From Arthrobacter sp. CJ23 (GTDB lineage Bacteria > Actinomycetota > Actinomycetes > Actinomycetales > Micrococcaceae), in assembly GCF_024741795.1 (NCBI RefSeq), contig NZ_CP102950.1, positions 3,720,001-3,784,000 of the forward strand: 64,000 bases of DNA. The letters run 5' to 3'. Below the pieces are notes generated by a model, which had not been told where the DNA came from, made no database searches, and saw only the letters and a list, made by a program, of their open reading frames with translations. Position 1 is the stretch's first letter; every line of letters begins with the position of its first letter. Shown here one piece after another: positions 53,876 through 62,459 of the stretch. The translations under genes were made by a program, and so were the position numbers.

Positions 53876-53907
53876 GAGCTGGCATCAATGGATGCCGGCT
53901 CTTTTTT
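53876..53907 (+). terminator. Intrinsic terminator in front of uricase
   Basis: GAGCTGGCATC pairs with GATGCCGGCTC, then TTTTTT. It is 90 bases upstream of the uricase start and in the same direction, with the smaller stem CCAGGT/ACCTGG (53836-53853) before it. No gene precedes it on this strand within 600 bases, so it must end a short RNA or act as an attenuator. Confidence 0.8.
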
Positions 53908-53997
53908 GTTGGGGTCGGCTCCACCAGAAACGCGTGGGAAACACGCGCTTAATTTCATTGGTGGACCTTAGGGGTTCCACCTCGCAGAAGTTGGGAT

Positions 53998-54912
53998 ATG
54001 ACCATGAGCAACAAGATCGTCCTCGGCGACAACCAGTACGGCAAGGCAGAAGTCCGCGTCGTCAAAGTCACCCGCGACACCGACCGCCACCAGATCGAAG
54101 ACCTGAACGTCACCTCGCAGCTGCGCGGCGATTTCCAGGCAGCGCACCTGCAGGGCGACAACGCCCACGTCGTGGCCACCGACACCCAGAAGAACACCAT
54201 CTACGCGTTCGCCCGTGAAGGCGTCGGCTCCCCCGAGGCCTTCCTGCTGCGCCTCAGCGAGCACTTCACCTCGGGCTTCGAATGGGTCACCGGCGGCCGC
54301 TGGGAAGCCGAGTCCTACAGCTGGGACCGCATCCACGCGCACGGCGCCGAACACGACCACAGCTTTGTCCGCAACGGCCAGGAAGTCCGCACCGCCGTCG
54401 TTGTCCGCGACGGAAACACGACGCACGTGGTCTCCGGCCTCAAGGACCTCACCGTCCTGAAGACCACGCAGTCCGGCTTTGTCGGCTACCCGCGCGACAA
54501 ATACACCACCCTGCCCGAGACCACGGACCGCATCCTGGCCACGGACGTCTCTGCCCGCTGGCGCTACAGCACGGGCCTGGACCTCGCCGCCACGGACTTC
54601 AACAAGAGCTACGAGGACATCAAGGCGCTGCTCCTGGAGGGCTTCACCGAGAACTACTCCCACGCCCTGCAGCAGACCCTCTTCGACATGGGCAAGAAGG
54701 TCCTCGAGGCTCACAGCGAAGTGGACGAGATCAAGTTCTCGATGCCCAACAAGCACCACTTCCTGGTTGACCTCTCGCCGTTCGGCCTGGACAACCCCAA
54801 CGAGGTCTTCTTCGCCGCGGACCGCCCCTACGGCCTGATCGAGGCCACAGTGCAGCGTGAAAACTCAGGCTCGGCCCCGGCCGCCTGGAACGGCATCGCC
54901 GGCTTCTGCTAG
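53998..54912 (+). CDS. Urate oxidase (uricase)
   Basis: Oxidises urate to 5-hydroxyisourate with O2. The 304 residues align by eye with Arthrobacter globiformis uricase: NQYGKAEVRVVKVTRDTDRH with the catalytic Lys, DNAHVVATDTQKNTIYAFA with the catalytic Thr, and SMPNKHHFLVDLSPFGLDNPNEVFFAADRPYGLI with the active-site His and Asn region. No targeting tail is seen. ATG 53998 or 54004 may start it; neither has a strong site. Next come the palindromic repeat and the urate/xanthine permease. Hydroxyisourate hydrolase and decarboxylase genes are not in this window. Confidence 0.95.
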   Translation: MTMSNKIVLGDNQYGKAEVRVVKVTRDTDRHQIEDLNVTSQLRGDFQAAHLQGDNAHVVATDTQKNTIYAFAREGVGSPEAFLLRLSEHFTSGFEWVTGGRWEAESYSWDRIHAHGAEHDHSFVRNGQEVRTAVVVRDGNTTHVVSGLKDLTVLKTTQSGFVGYPRDKYTTLPETTDRILATDVSARWRYSTGLDLAATDFNKSYEDIKALLLEGFTENYSHALQQTLFDMGKKVLEAHSEVDEIKFSMPNKHHFLVDLSPFGLDNPNEVFFAADRPYGLIEATVQRENSGSAPAAWNGIAGFC

Positions 54913-54926
54913 GCCACCCGCGCACG

Positions 54927-54992
54927 CCCAACTGACTCGCAGTAGTGGTTGTTTTGGAGGCTCAGAACAACCACAAATGCGAGTCAGTTGGG
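54927..54992. repeat. Palindromic repeat, copy 3 (CCCAACT family)
   Basis: CCCAACTGACTCGC (54927-54940) pairs perfectly with GCGAGTCAGTTGGG (54979-54992), and GTGGTTGTT (54945-54953) with AACAACCAC (54966-54974), loop core TTGGAGGCTCA. The edges and core match copies 1 and 2; the outer stem sequence differs but keeps pairing. Confidence 0.85.
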
Positions 54993-55088
54993 CCAGCAAC
55001 CCCAAAACCAGCAACCCCAAAAACCCAATTGTTAGCCAGACATTGTTAGCCAGACGAAGGCGTCTGCCATGAACCAAGAAGGTCTGCC

Positions 55089-56585
55089 ATGAACAGCAAG
55101 AAGAAGTCACGCCCCGCGTCGATCAGATCCGCGGAAGCCCGCCCCGAGGACAAGCGCCTCTCCCTGGGCAGCACGTTCGCCTACGGATTCCAGCACGTCC
55201 TGACCATGTACGGGGGCATCATCGCCCCGCCGCTCATCATCGGAGCAGCCGCCGGAATGTCCTCGCAGGACATCGGCCTCCTGATCGCCGCCTGCCTGTT
55301 CGTCGGCGGCCTCGCGACCATCCTGCAGACCATCGGCATCCCGTTCTTCGGCTCCCAGCTGCCGCTCGTCCAGGGCGTGTCCTTCGCCGGCGTCTCCACC
55401 ATGGTGGCGATCGTGAACGGCGGCGGAGGCATCCAGGCTGTCTTCGGATCGGTCATCGTGGCATCCCTGATCGGCCTGGCCATCACGCCGCTCTTCTCCA
55501 AGATCATCAAGTTCTTCCCGCCCGTGGTCACCGGCACGGTCATCACCACGATCGGCCTGACGCTCATGCCCGTGGCCGCCAACTGGGCCATGGGCGGCAA
55601 CGCCAAGGCCGAGAACTACGGCAGCATCGCCAACATCGGGCTCGCCGCGGCCACCATGGGCGTGGTCCTGCTCCTCAGCAAGGTCGGCAACGCCGCCATC
55701 TCGCGCCTGTCCATCCTGCTCGCCATGGTGATCGGCACCGCGATCGCCCTGGTTACCGGCATGGCGGACTTCTCCAAGGTGGGCCAGGGCGACATCGTGG
55801 CCTTCCCCACGCCGTTCGCCTTCGGCGCGCCGACCTTTGAGATCGCGGCCATCGTGTCCATGCTGATCGTCATCCTGGTGACCCTCACGGAAACCTCGGC
55901 GGACATCATCGCCGTCGGCGAGATCGTGGACACCAAGGTGGACTCCCGCCGCATCGGCGACGGGCTCCGCGCGGACATGCTCTCCAGCGCGATCTCCCCG
56001 CTGTTCAACTCCTTCACCCAGAGCGCCTTCGCCCAGAACGTGGGCCTCGTGGCCATCACCGGCATCAAGAGCCGCTTCGTGGTCAGCGCCGGCGGGCTCA
56101 TCCTGGTGGTCCTCGGCCTGCTGCCCATCCTGGGCCGGGTGGTCGCAGCGGTGCCGACGCCCGTCCTGGGCGGCGCCGGCGTCGTGCTCTTCGGTACGGT
56201 GGCCGCAAGCGGCATCCGGACGCTCGCCAAGGTGGAATACCGCAACAACATGAACCTGATCGTGGTGGCGGCCTCCATCGGCTTCGGCATGATCCCCATC
56301 GCCGCCCCGAAGTTCTACGATCAGTTCCCGTCCTGGTTCGGCACGATCTTCCACTCCGGCATCAGCTCGGCCGCCATCATGGCGATCCTCCTGAACCTGC
56401 TCTTCAACCACCTCAAGGCGGGCAACTCGGACAACCAGTCGGTGTTCGTGGCCGGCACCGGCCGTGTGGTCAGCGAGCAGGACCTCGCCTGCCTGGCCGA
56501 CGGCGACCGCTTCGAGAACGGCAAGCTGATCGACGCCGACGGCAAGGAAGTGCCGCTCAAGGCGTCCACCGTCGCGGAGCACTAG
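55089..56585 (+). CDS. NCS2-family urate/xanthine permease
   Basis: A 498-residue proton symporter of the PucJ/UapA branch. AYGFQHVLTMYGGIIAPPLI holds the conserved His of helix 1, TLTETSADIIAVGE the helix 8 Glu, and SFTQSAFAQNVGLVAITGIKSR the NCS2 signature. With uricase just upstream it presumably imports urate or xanthine. ATG 55089 follows AAGAAGG. A C-terminal cytoplasmic tail of about 60 residues follows the last span. Confidence 0.93.
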   Translation: MNSKKKSRPASIRSAEARPEDKRLSLGSTFAYGFQHVLTMYGGIIAPPLIIGAAAGMSSQDIGLLIAACLFVGGLATILQTIGIPFFGSQLPLVQGVSFAGVSTMVAIVNGGGGIQAVFGSVIVASLIGLAITPLFSKIIKFFPPVVTGTVITTIGLTLMPVAANWAMGGNAKAENYGSIANIGLAAATMGVVLLLSKVGNAAISRLSILLAMVIGTAIALVTGMADFSKVGQGDIVAFPTPFAFGAPTFEIAAIVSMLIVILVTLTETSADIIAVGEIVDTKVDSRRIGDGLRADMLSSAISPLFNSFTQSAFAQNVGLVAITGIKSRFVVSAGGLILVVLGLLPILGRVVAAVPTPVLGGAGVVLFGTVAASGIRTLAKVEYRNNMNLIVVAASIGFGMIPIAAPKFYDQFPSWFGTIFHSGISSAAIMAILLNLLFNHLKAGNSDNQSVFVAGTGRVVSEQDLACLADGDRFENGKLIDADGKEVPLKASTVAEH

Positions 56586-56600
56586 CTCCCGTCCCCAGGC

Positions 56601-56650
56601 ATGACAGCTGACGGCAGTGTTTCCTTGGGGGACACTGCCGTCTTTTGTCA
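56601..56650. terminator. Terminator after the urate/xanthine permease
   Basis: GACGGCAGTGT (56610-56620) pairs with ACACTGCCGTC (56632-56642), followed by TTTT; outer TGACA/TGTCA extends it. The left arm, CATGACAGCTGACGGCAGTGTT, is close to that of the aceE terminator at 40.73 kb. Confidence 0.85.
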
Positions 56651-56729
56651 TGTCGCGCAGAACGTACGACGGCGGCACTCGCCACCCAGCCTTGTGCCGC
56701 TGCAAGGGAACGCCAAATAGGATCAGGTC

Positions 56730-57191
56730 ATGACCGAACAGCTGCCCTGCTTCCGTTCGCTCGCCCTCCGCGAGATCCCCCGGCCCGACTACGCAGACGT
56801 TTGCCTGGCCGCCCTCCCTGCCGGCGCCGGCACGGACCCCGCGGAGTGGGCAAAGCGGCTCTTCTCCGTGGAATCAATGCCACCGTGGATCGCGGGAGCC
56901 ATGCGCCTGCGCCAGGTCCTGGTGCCATTGCTTGGCATTCCAAAGGCACCGCGGGACACATTCACCGTGAGCGAGCAGTCGGGCGAAGAAGCCCTGATCT
57001 TCATCCGCGACCGGCACCTGGACTGCGCAATCGCCGTCGGGGTCGATCCGGTGAGCCGGATCATCCGGGTGACTACCGCCGTCGAACTCAAGGGGTGGCG
57101 TGGGCGGCTGTACTTTGGCGTCGTGCGCCCTGTTCACCCCATGGTGGTGGACTCCATGCTCAAGCGGCACACCCGGCCACCGCGGCGCTGA
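56730..57191 (+). CDS. DUF2867-type protein
   Basis: A 153-residue protein resembling DUF2867: PDYADVCLAALPAGAGTDPAEWAKRLF, then MPPWIAGAMRLRQVLVPLLGIP and a beta-rich second half ending FGVVRPVHPMVVDSMLKR. Its function is unknown. It is convergent with iclR (3-base gap) and has its own start (ATG 56730). Confidence 0.75.
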   Translation: MTEQLPCFRSLALREIPRPDYADVCLAALPAGAGTDPAEWAKRLFSVESMPPWIAGAMRLRQVLVPLLGIPKAPRDTFTVSEQSGEEALIFIRDRHLDCAIAVGVDPVSRIIRVTTAVELKGWRGRLYFGVVRPVHPMVVDSMLKRHTRPPRR

Positions 57192-57194
57192 AAG

Positions 57195-57950
57195 CTAGCT
57201 CTGGTTGAGCTCCATGGAGATGGCCAGGGCGGCCTGGCGCAGCAGCGGCACGGCTCGGTCGGCGAAGGCCTTGTCCACGCGGGTGATCGGCCCGGAGACC
57301 GAGATCGCGGTGGGGGTCGGAGCATTGGGCACGGCCATGGCGAAGCAGCGCACGCCGAGCTCCTGCTCTTCCTCGTCGATTGAGTAGCCGCGTTCGCGGA
57401 TCAGCTTGAGGTCGGCAAGGAGGGACTCGATGTCGCCGATGCTCTTGTTCGTGGGGGTGGGCATGCCGGTGCGGGCCACGATGCCGCGGACCACGTCGTC
57501 GTCCAGCTGGGCCAGGATGGCCTTGCCCACGCCGGTGTCGTGCGTGTGGGCGCGGCGGCCGACCTCGGTGAACATGCGCATGGAGTGCATGGACGGCACC
57601 TGGGCCACGTAGATGACCATGTCCGAGTCCAGCACGGCCATGTTGGAGGTTTCGCCGAGCCGTTCCACGAGGGACTTCAGCTGCGGGCGGGCCACGGCGC
57701 CGAGCTGCTTGCTGGCGCCTTCGCCGAGCCGGATCAGCCGGGGGCCCAGCGCGTAGCGGCGGTTGGGCAGCTGGCGGATGTAGCCGAGCGAGACCAGCGT
57801 GCGCAGCAGGCGGTGGATGGTGGGCAGGGGCAGGTCCGTGGAGGAGGACAGTTCACTGAGCGTGACGTCTCCGCCGGCGTCCGTGATGAGTTCCAGCAGT
57901 TCGAAGACGCGCTCGACGGACTGCACGCCTCCGGAGGCTTTTTCAGCCAT
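57195..57950 (-). CDS. IclR-family regulator (AllR/glyoxylate-type)
   Basis: A 251-residue IclR protein. The N-terminal winged helix is GGDVTLSELSSSTDLPLPTIHRLLRTLVSLGYIRQ (about 25-60). The C-terminal effector domain (about 75-250) has RRAHTHDTGVGKAILA and DEEEQELGVRCFAMAVPN, the conserved ligand loops. AllR of enteric bacteria, in this family, senses glyoxylate and allantoin. It is divergent from the malic-enzyme operon and has operators in its own promoter. It is the best candidate for binding the tandem 15-bp sites throughout 34-58 kb; that assignment is inference. Confidence 0.92.
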   Translation of the reverse strand: MAEKASGGVQSVERVFELLELITDAGGDVTLSELSSSTDLPLPTIHRLLRTLVSLGYIRQLPNRRYALGPRLIRLGEGASKQLGAVARPQLKSLVERLGETSNMAVLDSDMVIYVAQVPSMHSMRMFTEVGRRAHTHDTGVGKAILAQLDDDVVRGIVARTGMPTPTNKSIGDIESLLADLKLIRERGYSIDEEEQELGVRCFAMAVPNAPTPTAISVSGPITRVDKAFADRAVPLLRQAALAISMELNQS

Positions 57951-57966
57951 TCCCTTGTCTCCAATG

Positions 57967-58002
57967 ACTCAGATTCCGACAACTCTTATCCACATCGTGA
58001 AA
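57967..58002. promoter_or_regulatory. Tandem operators at the iclR promoter
   Basis: ACTCAGATTCCGACA (57967-57981, weak) and ATCCACATCGTGAAA (57988-58002, strong), 21 bp apart and 17 bases upstream of the iclR start. They suggest autoregulation. Confidence 0.55.
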
Positions 58003-58081
58003 AAAATTGCTTAGAACACTCAAGATACAGCACATCCGGGCCGCGGGCGATGCCCCAAACATGACCGTCAGGGGGTTGTGT

Positions 58082-58117
58082 TTCCACTTTGTAGATAATA
58101 ATATCCATAATACGAAA
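58082..58117. promoter_or_regulatory. Tandem operators at the malic-enzyme promoter
   Basis: TTCCACTTTGTAGAT (58082-58096) and ATCCATAATACGAAA (58103-58117), 21 bp apart, 53 bases before the malic enzyme start. The A+T-rich run between them probably includes the promoter. Confidence 0.7.
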
Positions 58118-58169
58118 ACATTTAGTTGGACTGGTGGTCCGGGAACGGACCCTATGAGGAGGAATTTCA

Positions 58170-59564
58170 ATGGCGAACCCGAGCCCCGGTAACTCGATCA
58201 CCCTGCGCGTTGCCGCGCCGTCTAGCTTCACCGCCACGAGTGAACTCGCCGCCGCCGTCGGCGCAGCCGGCGCAGCCATCACCGCGCTTGACGTCACGGA
58301 ATCCCACCACGACACCCTTGTTGTCGACGTCACCTGCAACACCACCGACGACGACCACGCCGCCCGCGTCAAAGACGCCCTGAACGCGCTCGACGGCGTC
58401 ACGGTCCAGCACGTCTCGGACCGCACCTTCCTCATGCACCTCGGCGGCAAGCTCGAAGTGGTCCCCAAGGTGGCCCTGCGCAACCGCGACGATCTCTCCC
58501 GCGCCTACACGCCCGGCGTCGCACGCGTCTGCCTCGCCATCGCCGAAGACCCGGCCGCGGCCCGCAATCTGACCGTCAAGCGCAACACCATCGCCGTCCT
58601 CACCGACGGTTCGGCCGTCCTAGGCCTGGGCAACATCGGCCCCGCCGCGGCCCTGCCCGTCATGGAAGGCAAGGCCGCGCTGTTCAAGCAGTTCGCCAAT
58701 GTTGACGCCTGGCCGGTCTGCCTGGACACCCAGGACACCGAGGAAATCATCATGATCGCCAAGGCCATGGCCCCCGTCTACGGCGGCATCAACCTCGAGG
58801 ACATTGCTGCGCCGCGCTGCTTTGAAATCGAGAAGCGCCTGCGCGATGAACTCGACATCCCCGTCTTCCACGACGACCAGCACGGCACCGCAATCGTCAC
58901 CCTGGCAGCCCTCGTCAACGCCCTGCGCGTGGTGGACAAGAAGCTCTCCGAGGTCAAGATCGTGGTCTCGGGCGTGGGCGCTGCCGGCTCGGCCATCATC
59001 CAGCTCCTCAAGGCCCAGGGCGCGCAGCACATCGTCGCCGCCGGCCGCTCGGGCGCCATCCACTCCGGCCAGCAGTACGACGACGAGCACCGCTCCTGGA
59101 TCGCCGAGAACACCAACGAGGAAGGCTTCTCCGGCACCCTGCACGAAGCCATGGCCGGTGCCGACGTCTTCATCGGCGTCAGCGCCCCGCACGTGATCGG
59201 CGAGGAGCAGGTTGCTGCCATGGCCGAGAACGCGATCGTCTTCGCCATGGCCAACCCGACGCCGGAAATCGACCCGGTGCTCGCCTCCAAGCACGCCGCC
59301 GTGGTGGCCACGGGCCGCAGCGACTTCCCGAACCAGATCAACAACGTCCTGGCCTTCCCGGGCTTCTTCCGCGGTCTGCTGGACGCCGGAGCATCGGACA
59401 TCACGCCGGACATGCTGGTGGCAGCCGCAGACGCTATTGCCAACCGGGTGGCTGACGACGAGCTCAACGCGAGCTACATTATCCCCAGCGTCTTCGATCC
59501 GCATGTCGCCGCTGATGTGGCCGCCGCAGTGGCAGCCGCAGCGCACGCCGCCCGCGCTCTCTAG
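58170..59564 (+). CDS. NAD(P)-dependent malic enzyme with ACT domain
   Basis: Oxidatively decarboxylates malate to pyruvate. The 464 residues begin with an ACT-like regulatory domain (about 10-90), followed by the malic enzyme core. [13 protein letters not shown] and the catalytic lysine region [25 protein letters not shown] precede [12 protein letters not shown] (metal site) and the Rossmann motif [15 protein letters not shown] 58170 follows GAGGAGGAA. First gene of the four-gene operon. With malate synthase and AceE it can close an oxidation cycle for glyoxylate. Confidence 0.94.
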   Translation: MANPSPGNSITLRVAAPSSFTATSELAAAVGAAGAAITALDVTESHHDTLVVDVTCNTTDDDHAARVKDALNALDGVTVQHVSDRTFLMHLGGKLEVVPKVALRNRDDLSRAYTPGVARVCLAIAEDPAAARNLTVKRNTIAVLTDGSAVLGLGNIGPAAALPVMEGKAALFKQFANVDAWPVCLDTQDTEEIIMIAKAMAPVYGGINLEDIAAPRCFEIEKRLRDELDIPVFHDDQHGTAIVTLAALVNALRVVDKKLSEVKIVVSGVGAAGSAIIQLLKAQGAQHIVAAGRSGAIHSGQQYDDEHRSWIAENTNEEGFSGTLHEAMAGADVFIGVSAPHVIGEEQVAAMAENAIVFAMANPTPEIDPVLASKHAAVVATGRSDFPNQINNVLAFPGFFRGLLDAGASDITPDMLVAAADAIANRVADDELNASYIIPSVFDPHVAADVAAAVAAAAHAARAL

Positions 59565-59580
59565 TAAAGGACTTACCAAT

Positions 59581-61179
59581 ATGGCTATCACTGTCACGGA
59601 CCGCCAGCCGGTCGAACGCGCCGAAGAGATCCTCACCCCCAAAGCGCTGGCCTTCGTCGAGGAGCTCCACAAGCGCTTCGCCGGCACCCGCAACGAACTG
59701 CTCGAGGCCCGAAAGGCCAAGCGCGACGGCGTCGCGCGCACCAGCCGCCTGGACTTCCTCCCGGAGACCCAGGAAATCCGCGACGGCGACTGGAAGGTCG
59801 CCGAGGCACCCGCCGCGCTGCAGGACCGCCGCGTCGAAATGACCGGCCCGGCCACGCCGGCCAAAATGGCCATCAACGCGCTGAACTCGGGCGCCAAGGT
59901 GTGGCTGGCGGACCTCGAGGACGCCAGCACCCCCACGTGGCCCAACGTCATCGACGCCATCCTGAACCTGCGCGACGCCGCCGCCGGCACCCTCGCGTAC
60001 ACCTCTCCGGAGGGCAAGGAATACAAGCTCCGCACCGACGCGCCGCTCGCCGTCGTGGTGGCCCGCCCGCGCGGCTGGCACATGGAAGAGCGCCACCTGC
60101 TGATCGACGGTGCCCCCGCCGTGGGCGCGCTGGTGGACTTCGGCCTGCACTTCTTCCACACCGCCAAGCAGCTGCTGCTCAACGGCCACGGACCGTACTA
60201 CTACCTTCCCAAGATGGAGTCCCACCTCGAGGCCCGCCTTTGGAACGAGATCTTCGTGTTCGCCCAGGACTTCCTCGGCATCCCGCAGGGCAGCGTCCGC
60301 GCCACGATGCTGATCGAAACCATCCCGGCCGCCTTCGAAATGGACGAGTTCCTCTACGAACTGCGTGACCACGCCTCCGGCCTGAACGCCGGACGCTGGG
60401 ACTACCTCTTCAGCATCATCAAGTACTTCCGCGACGCCGGCGAGGAATTCGTGCTGCCGGACCGCGCCACCGTGGCCATGACCGCACCGTTCATGCGCGC
60501 CTACACCGAGCTCCTGGTCAAGACCTGCCACAAGCGCGGCGCCTTCGCCATGGGCGGCATGGCCGCCGTCATCCCCAACCGCAAGCAGCCCGAGGTCACG
60601 GCCGCGGCCTTCGACAAGGTCCGCGCCGACAAGACCCGCGAGGCCAACGACGGATTCGACGGCTCCTGGGTCGCCCACCCGGACCTCGTCTCCACGTGCC
60701 GTGAAGTGTTCGACTCCGTCCTGGGCGACCGTCCGAACCAGCTGGACAAGCAGCGCCCGGAGGTCAGCGTCACGGCCGAGCAGCTGATCGACGTCGCATC
60801 CGCCGGCGGGGACGTCACCGAGGCGGGCATGCGGCTGAACCTGTACGTCGCCGTCGCGTACACCGGTGTATGGATCTCCGGCAGCGGTGCCGTGGCCATC
60901 CACAACCTCATGGAAGACGCCGCAACCGCGGAAATCTCCCGCTCGCAGGTGTGGCAGCAGATCCGCAACAAGTCGGTCCTCGCGGATACGGGCAACACCG
61001 TGACCCGCGAACTCGTCAGCCGCATCCTCGGCGAAGAGACCGAGCGGCTGCGCATCGAGTTCGGCGACGAGAACTTCAAGGCGTACTACGAGCCGGCGTC
61101 GAAGCTGATCGAGGACATCTGCCTGTCTGACGACTACACGGACTTCCTCACCACGCCTGCTTACGAACTGGTGGGCTGA
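59581..61179 (+). CDS. aceB: Malate synthase A
   Basis: Condenses glyoxylate with acetyl-CoA to malate. The 532 residues have form-A motifs: ARPRGWHMEERHLLIDG with the active-site Arg, YYYLPKMESHLEARLWNEIF, LIETIPAAFEMDEFLYELRDHASGLNAGRWDY (Glu and Asp metal ligands) and GGMAAVIP. The catalytic aspartate sits in the C-terminal plug (SGSGAVAIHNLMEDAATAEISR). ATG 59581 follows AAAGGAC, 17 bases after the malic enzyme. No isocitrate lyase gene is in the window, so glyoxylate comes from ureide breakdown here. Confidence 0.95.
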   Translation: MAITVTDRQPVERAEEILTPKALAFVEELHKRFAGTRNELLEARKAKRDGVARTSRLDFLPETQEIRDGDWKVAEAPAALQDRRVEMTGPATPAKMAINALNSGAKVWLADLEDASTPTWPNVIDAILNLRDAAAGTLAYTSPEGKEYKLRTDAPLAVVVARPRGWHMEERHLLIDGAPAVGALVDFGLHFFHTAKQLLLNGHGPYYYLPKMESHLEARLWNEIFVFAQDFLGIPQGSVRATMLIETIPAAFEMDEFLYELRDHASGLNAGRWDYLFSIIKYFRDAGEEFVLPDRATVAMTAPFMRAYTELLVKTCHKRGAFAMGGMAAVIPNRKQPEVTAAAFDKVRADKTREANDGFDGSWVAHPDLVSTCREVFDSVLGDRPNQLDKQRPEVSVTAEQLIDVASAGGDVTEAGMRLNLYVAVAYTGVWISGSGAVAIHNLMEDAATAEISRSQVWQQIRNKSVLADTGNTVTRELVSRILGEETERLRIEFGDENFKAYYEPASKLIEDICLSDDYTDFLTTPAYELVG

Positions 61180-61180
61180 G

Positions 61181-62449
61181 ATGACCGAACCGTCCTTCAG
61201 CGCCGCGGACCTCGCCCGGATCGAGGAACAGCTGGCCGCCACCGACCAGCTCCTGGACCAGGGCTACCCCGGCGACGACGGCAGCCGCCAGCCCATCCAC
61301 ACCGTCTACGTGCCGGCCGACCGTTTCACGCCGCAGCTCGCCGCCGAATGGGGCGCCCAGGCGCTCGCGGCGGCGGAGGCCCACGGCGGGCTTGCCCGCC
61401 TGGGTTCGCTGCTCGGCCAGGAGCCTGAGCTGGCCGCTGCCGTTGCGGAGCGGGTCGCGGCGAAGCTCGCCAGCGAGCCGATCGAAGACCTGCGCCTGGA
61501 CTTTGAGGACGGCTACGGCAACCGCGGCGACGAGGCAGAAGACGCCGACGCCGTTGCTGCCGCCAAGCAGGTGGCCGCGGCGGTCGCCGCCGGCACCGCG
61601 CCGCCCTTCATCGGCATCCGCTTCAAGTGCTTCGAGGCCCCCACCCGGGCCCGCGGCCTGCGGACCCTGGACCTGTTCGTCTCCACGCTGGCCAAGGCCG
61701 GCGAACTGCCGGCCGGGCTGATCCTGACCCTGCCCAAGGTCACCACCGTGGCGCAGGTCCAGGCCATGGACTTCGCCGTGTCCCGGCTGGAGGAGGTCCA
61801 CGGGCTTCCCGCCGGCCGGCTCCGCTTCGAGGTCCAGGTGGAAACGCCGCAGCTGATCCTCGGCGCCGACGGCACCTCGCCGCTGGCACGGCTGCCGCAC
61901 GTGGTCCCGGGCCGCATCAGTGGCCTGCACTACGGCACCTACGACTACAGCGCCTCGCTGCAGATCTCGGCCGAGTACCAGTCCATGGAGCACCCGGTGG
62001 CCGACTTCGCCAAAGAAGTCATGCAGCTGGCCGTCGCCGGAACGGGCATCCGCCTCTCCGACGGCTCCACCAACATCATCCCCGTGGGCGACGCCGTCGA
62101 GGATGCCTGGAAGCTGCACGGCCGGCTGGTCCGCCGCTCCCTGGAAAACGGCTACTACCAGGGCTGGGACCTGCACGCAGCCCAGCTGCCCAGCCGCTAC
62201 GCGGCCAGCTACGCGTTCTACCGCGAGGGCCTGCCCGCAGCGGCACTGCGCCTGCGCAACTACGTGGAACGCACGGAAGGCGGGGTCATGGACGAGCCCG
62301 CCACCGCCCGGGCCCTGGCCGCCTTCGTCCTGCGCGGCGTCCAGTGCGGCGCCGTGGGGACCGAAGAGGTCCACGCGCTCGCCGGCGTCGAACTTTCCCA
62401 GCTGACCGCACTGGCGCACCCGCGGCTGGCCAACTCCACTTCGAAGTAA
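61181..62449 (+). CDS. HpcH/HpaI aldolase/citrate-lyase-like protein (DUF6986 type)
   Basis: A 422-residue TIM-barrel protein related to the citrate lyase beta subunit/malyl-CoA lyase group. Conserved segments are IEDLRLDFEDGYGNRGDEAEDADA (metal-binding Glu/Asp), ILTLPKVTTVAQVQAM, RLRFEVQVETPQLIL and GRISGLHYGTYDYSASL. It starts 1 base after aceB. Homologues accompany ureide-degradation genes in actinobacteria, but I do not know the reaction. Cleavage or formation of a glyoxylate-linked bond would fit. Confidence 0.8.
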   Translation: MTEPSFSAADLARIEEQLAATDQLLDQGYPGDDGSRQPIHTVYVPADRFTPQLAAEWGAQALAAAEAHGGLARLGSLLGQEPELAAAVAERVAAKLASEPIEDLRLDFEDGYGNRGDEAEDADAVAAAKQVAAAVAAGTAPPFIGIRFKCFEAPTRARGLRTLDLFVSTLAKAGELPAGLILTLPKVTTVAQVQAMDFAVSRLEEVHGLPAGRLRFEVQVETPQLILGADGTSPLARLPHVVPGRISGLHYGTYDYSASLQISAEYQSMEHPVADFAKEVMQLAVAGTGIRLSDGSTNIIPVGDAVEDAWKLHGRLVRRSLENGYYQGWDLHAAQLPSRYAASYAFYREGLPAAALRLRNYVERTEGGVMDEPATARALAAFVLRGVQCGAVGTEEVHALAGVELSQLTALAHPRLANSTSK

Positions 62450-62459
62450 GGATCCCATC

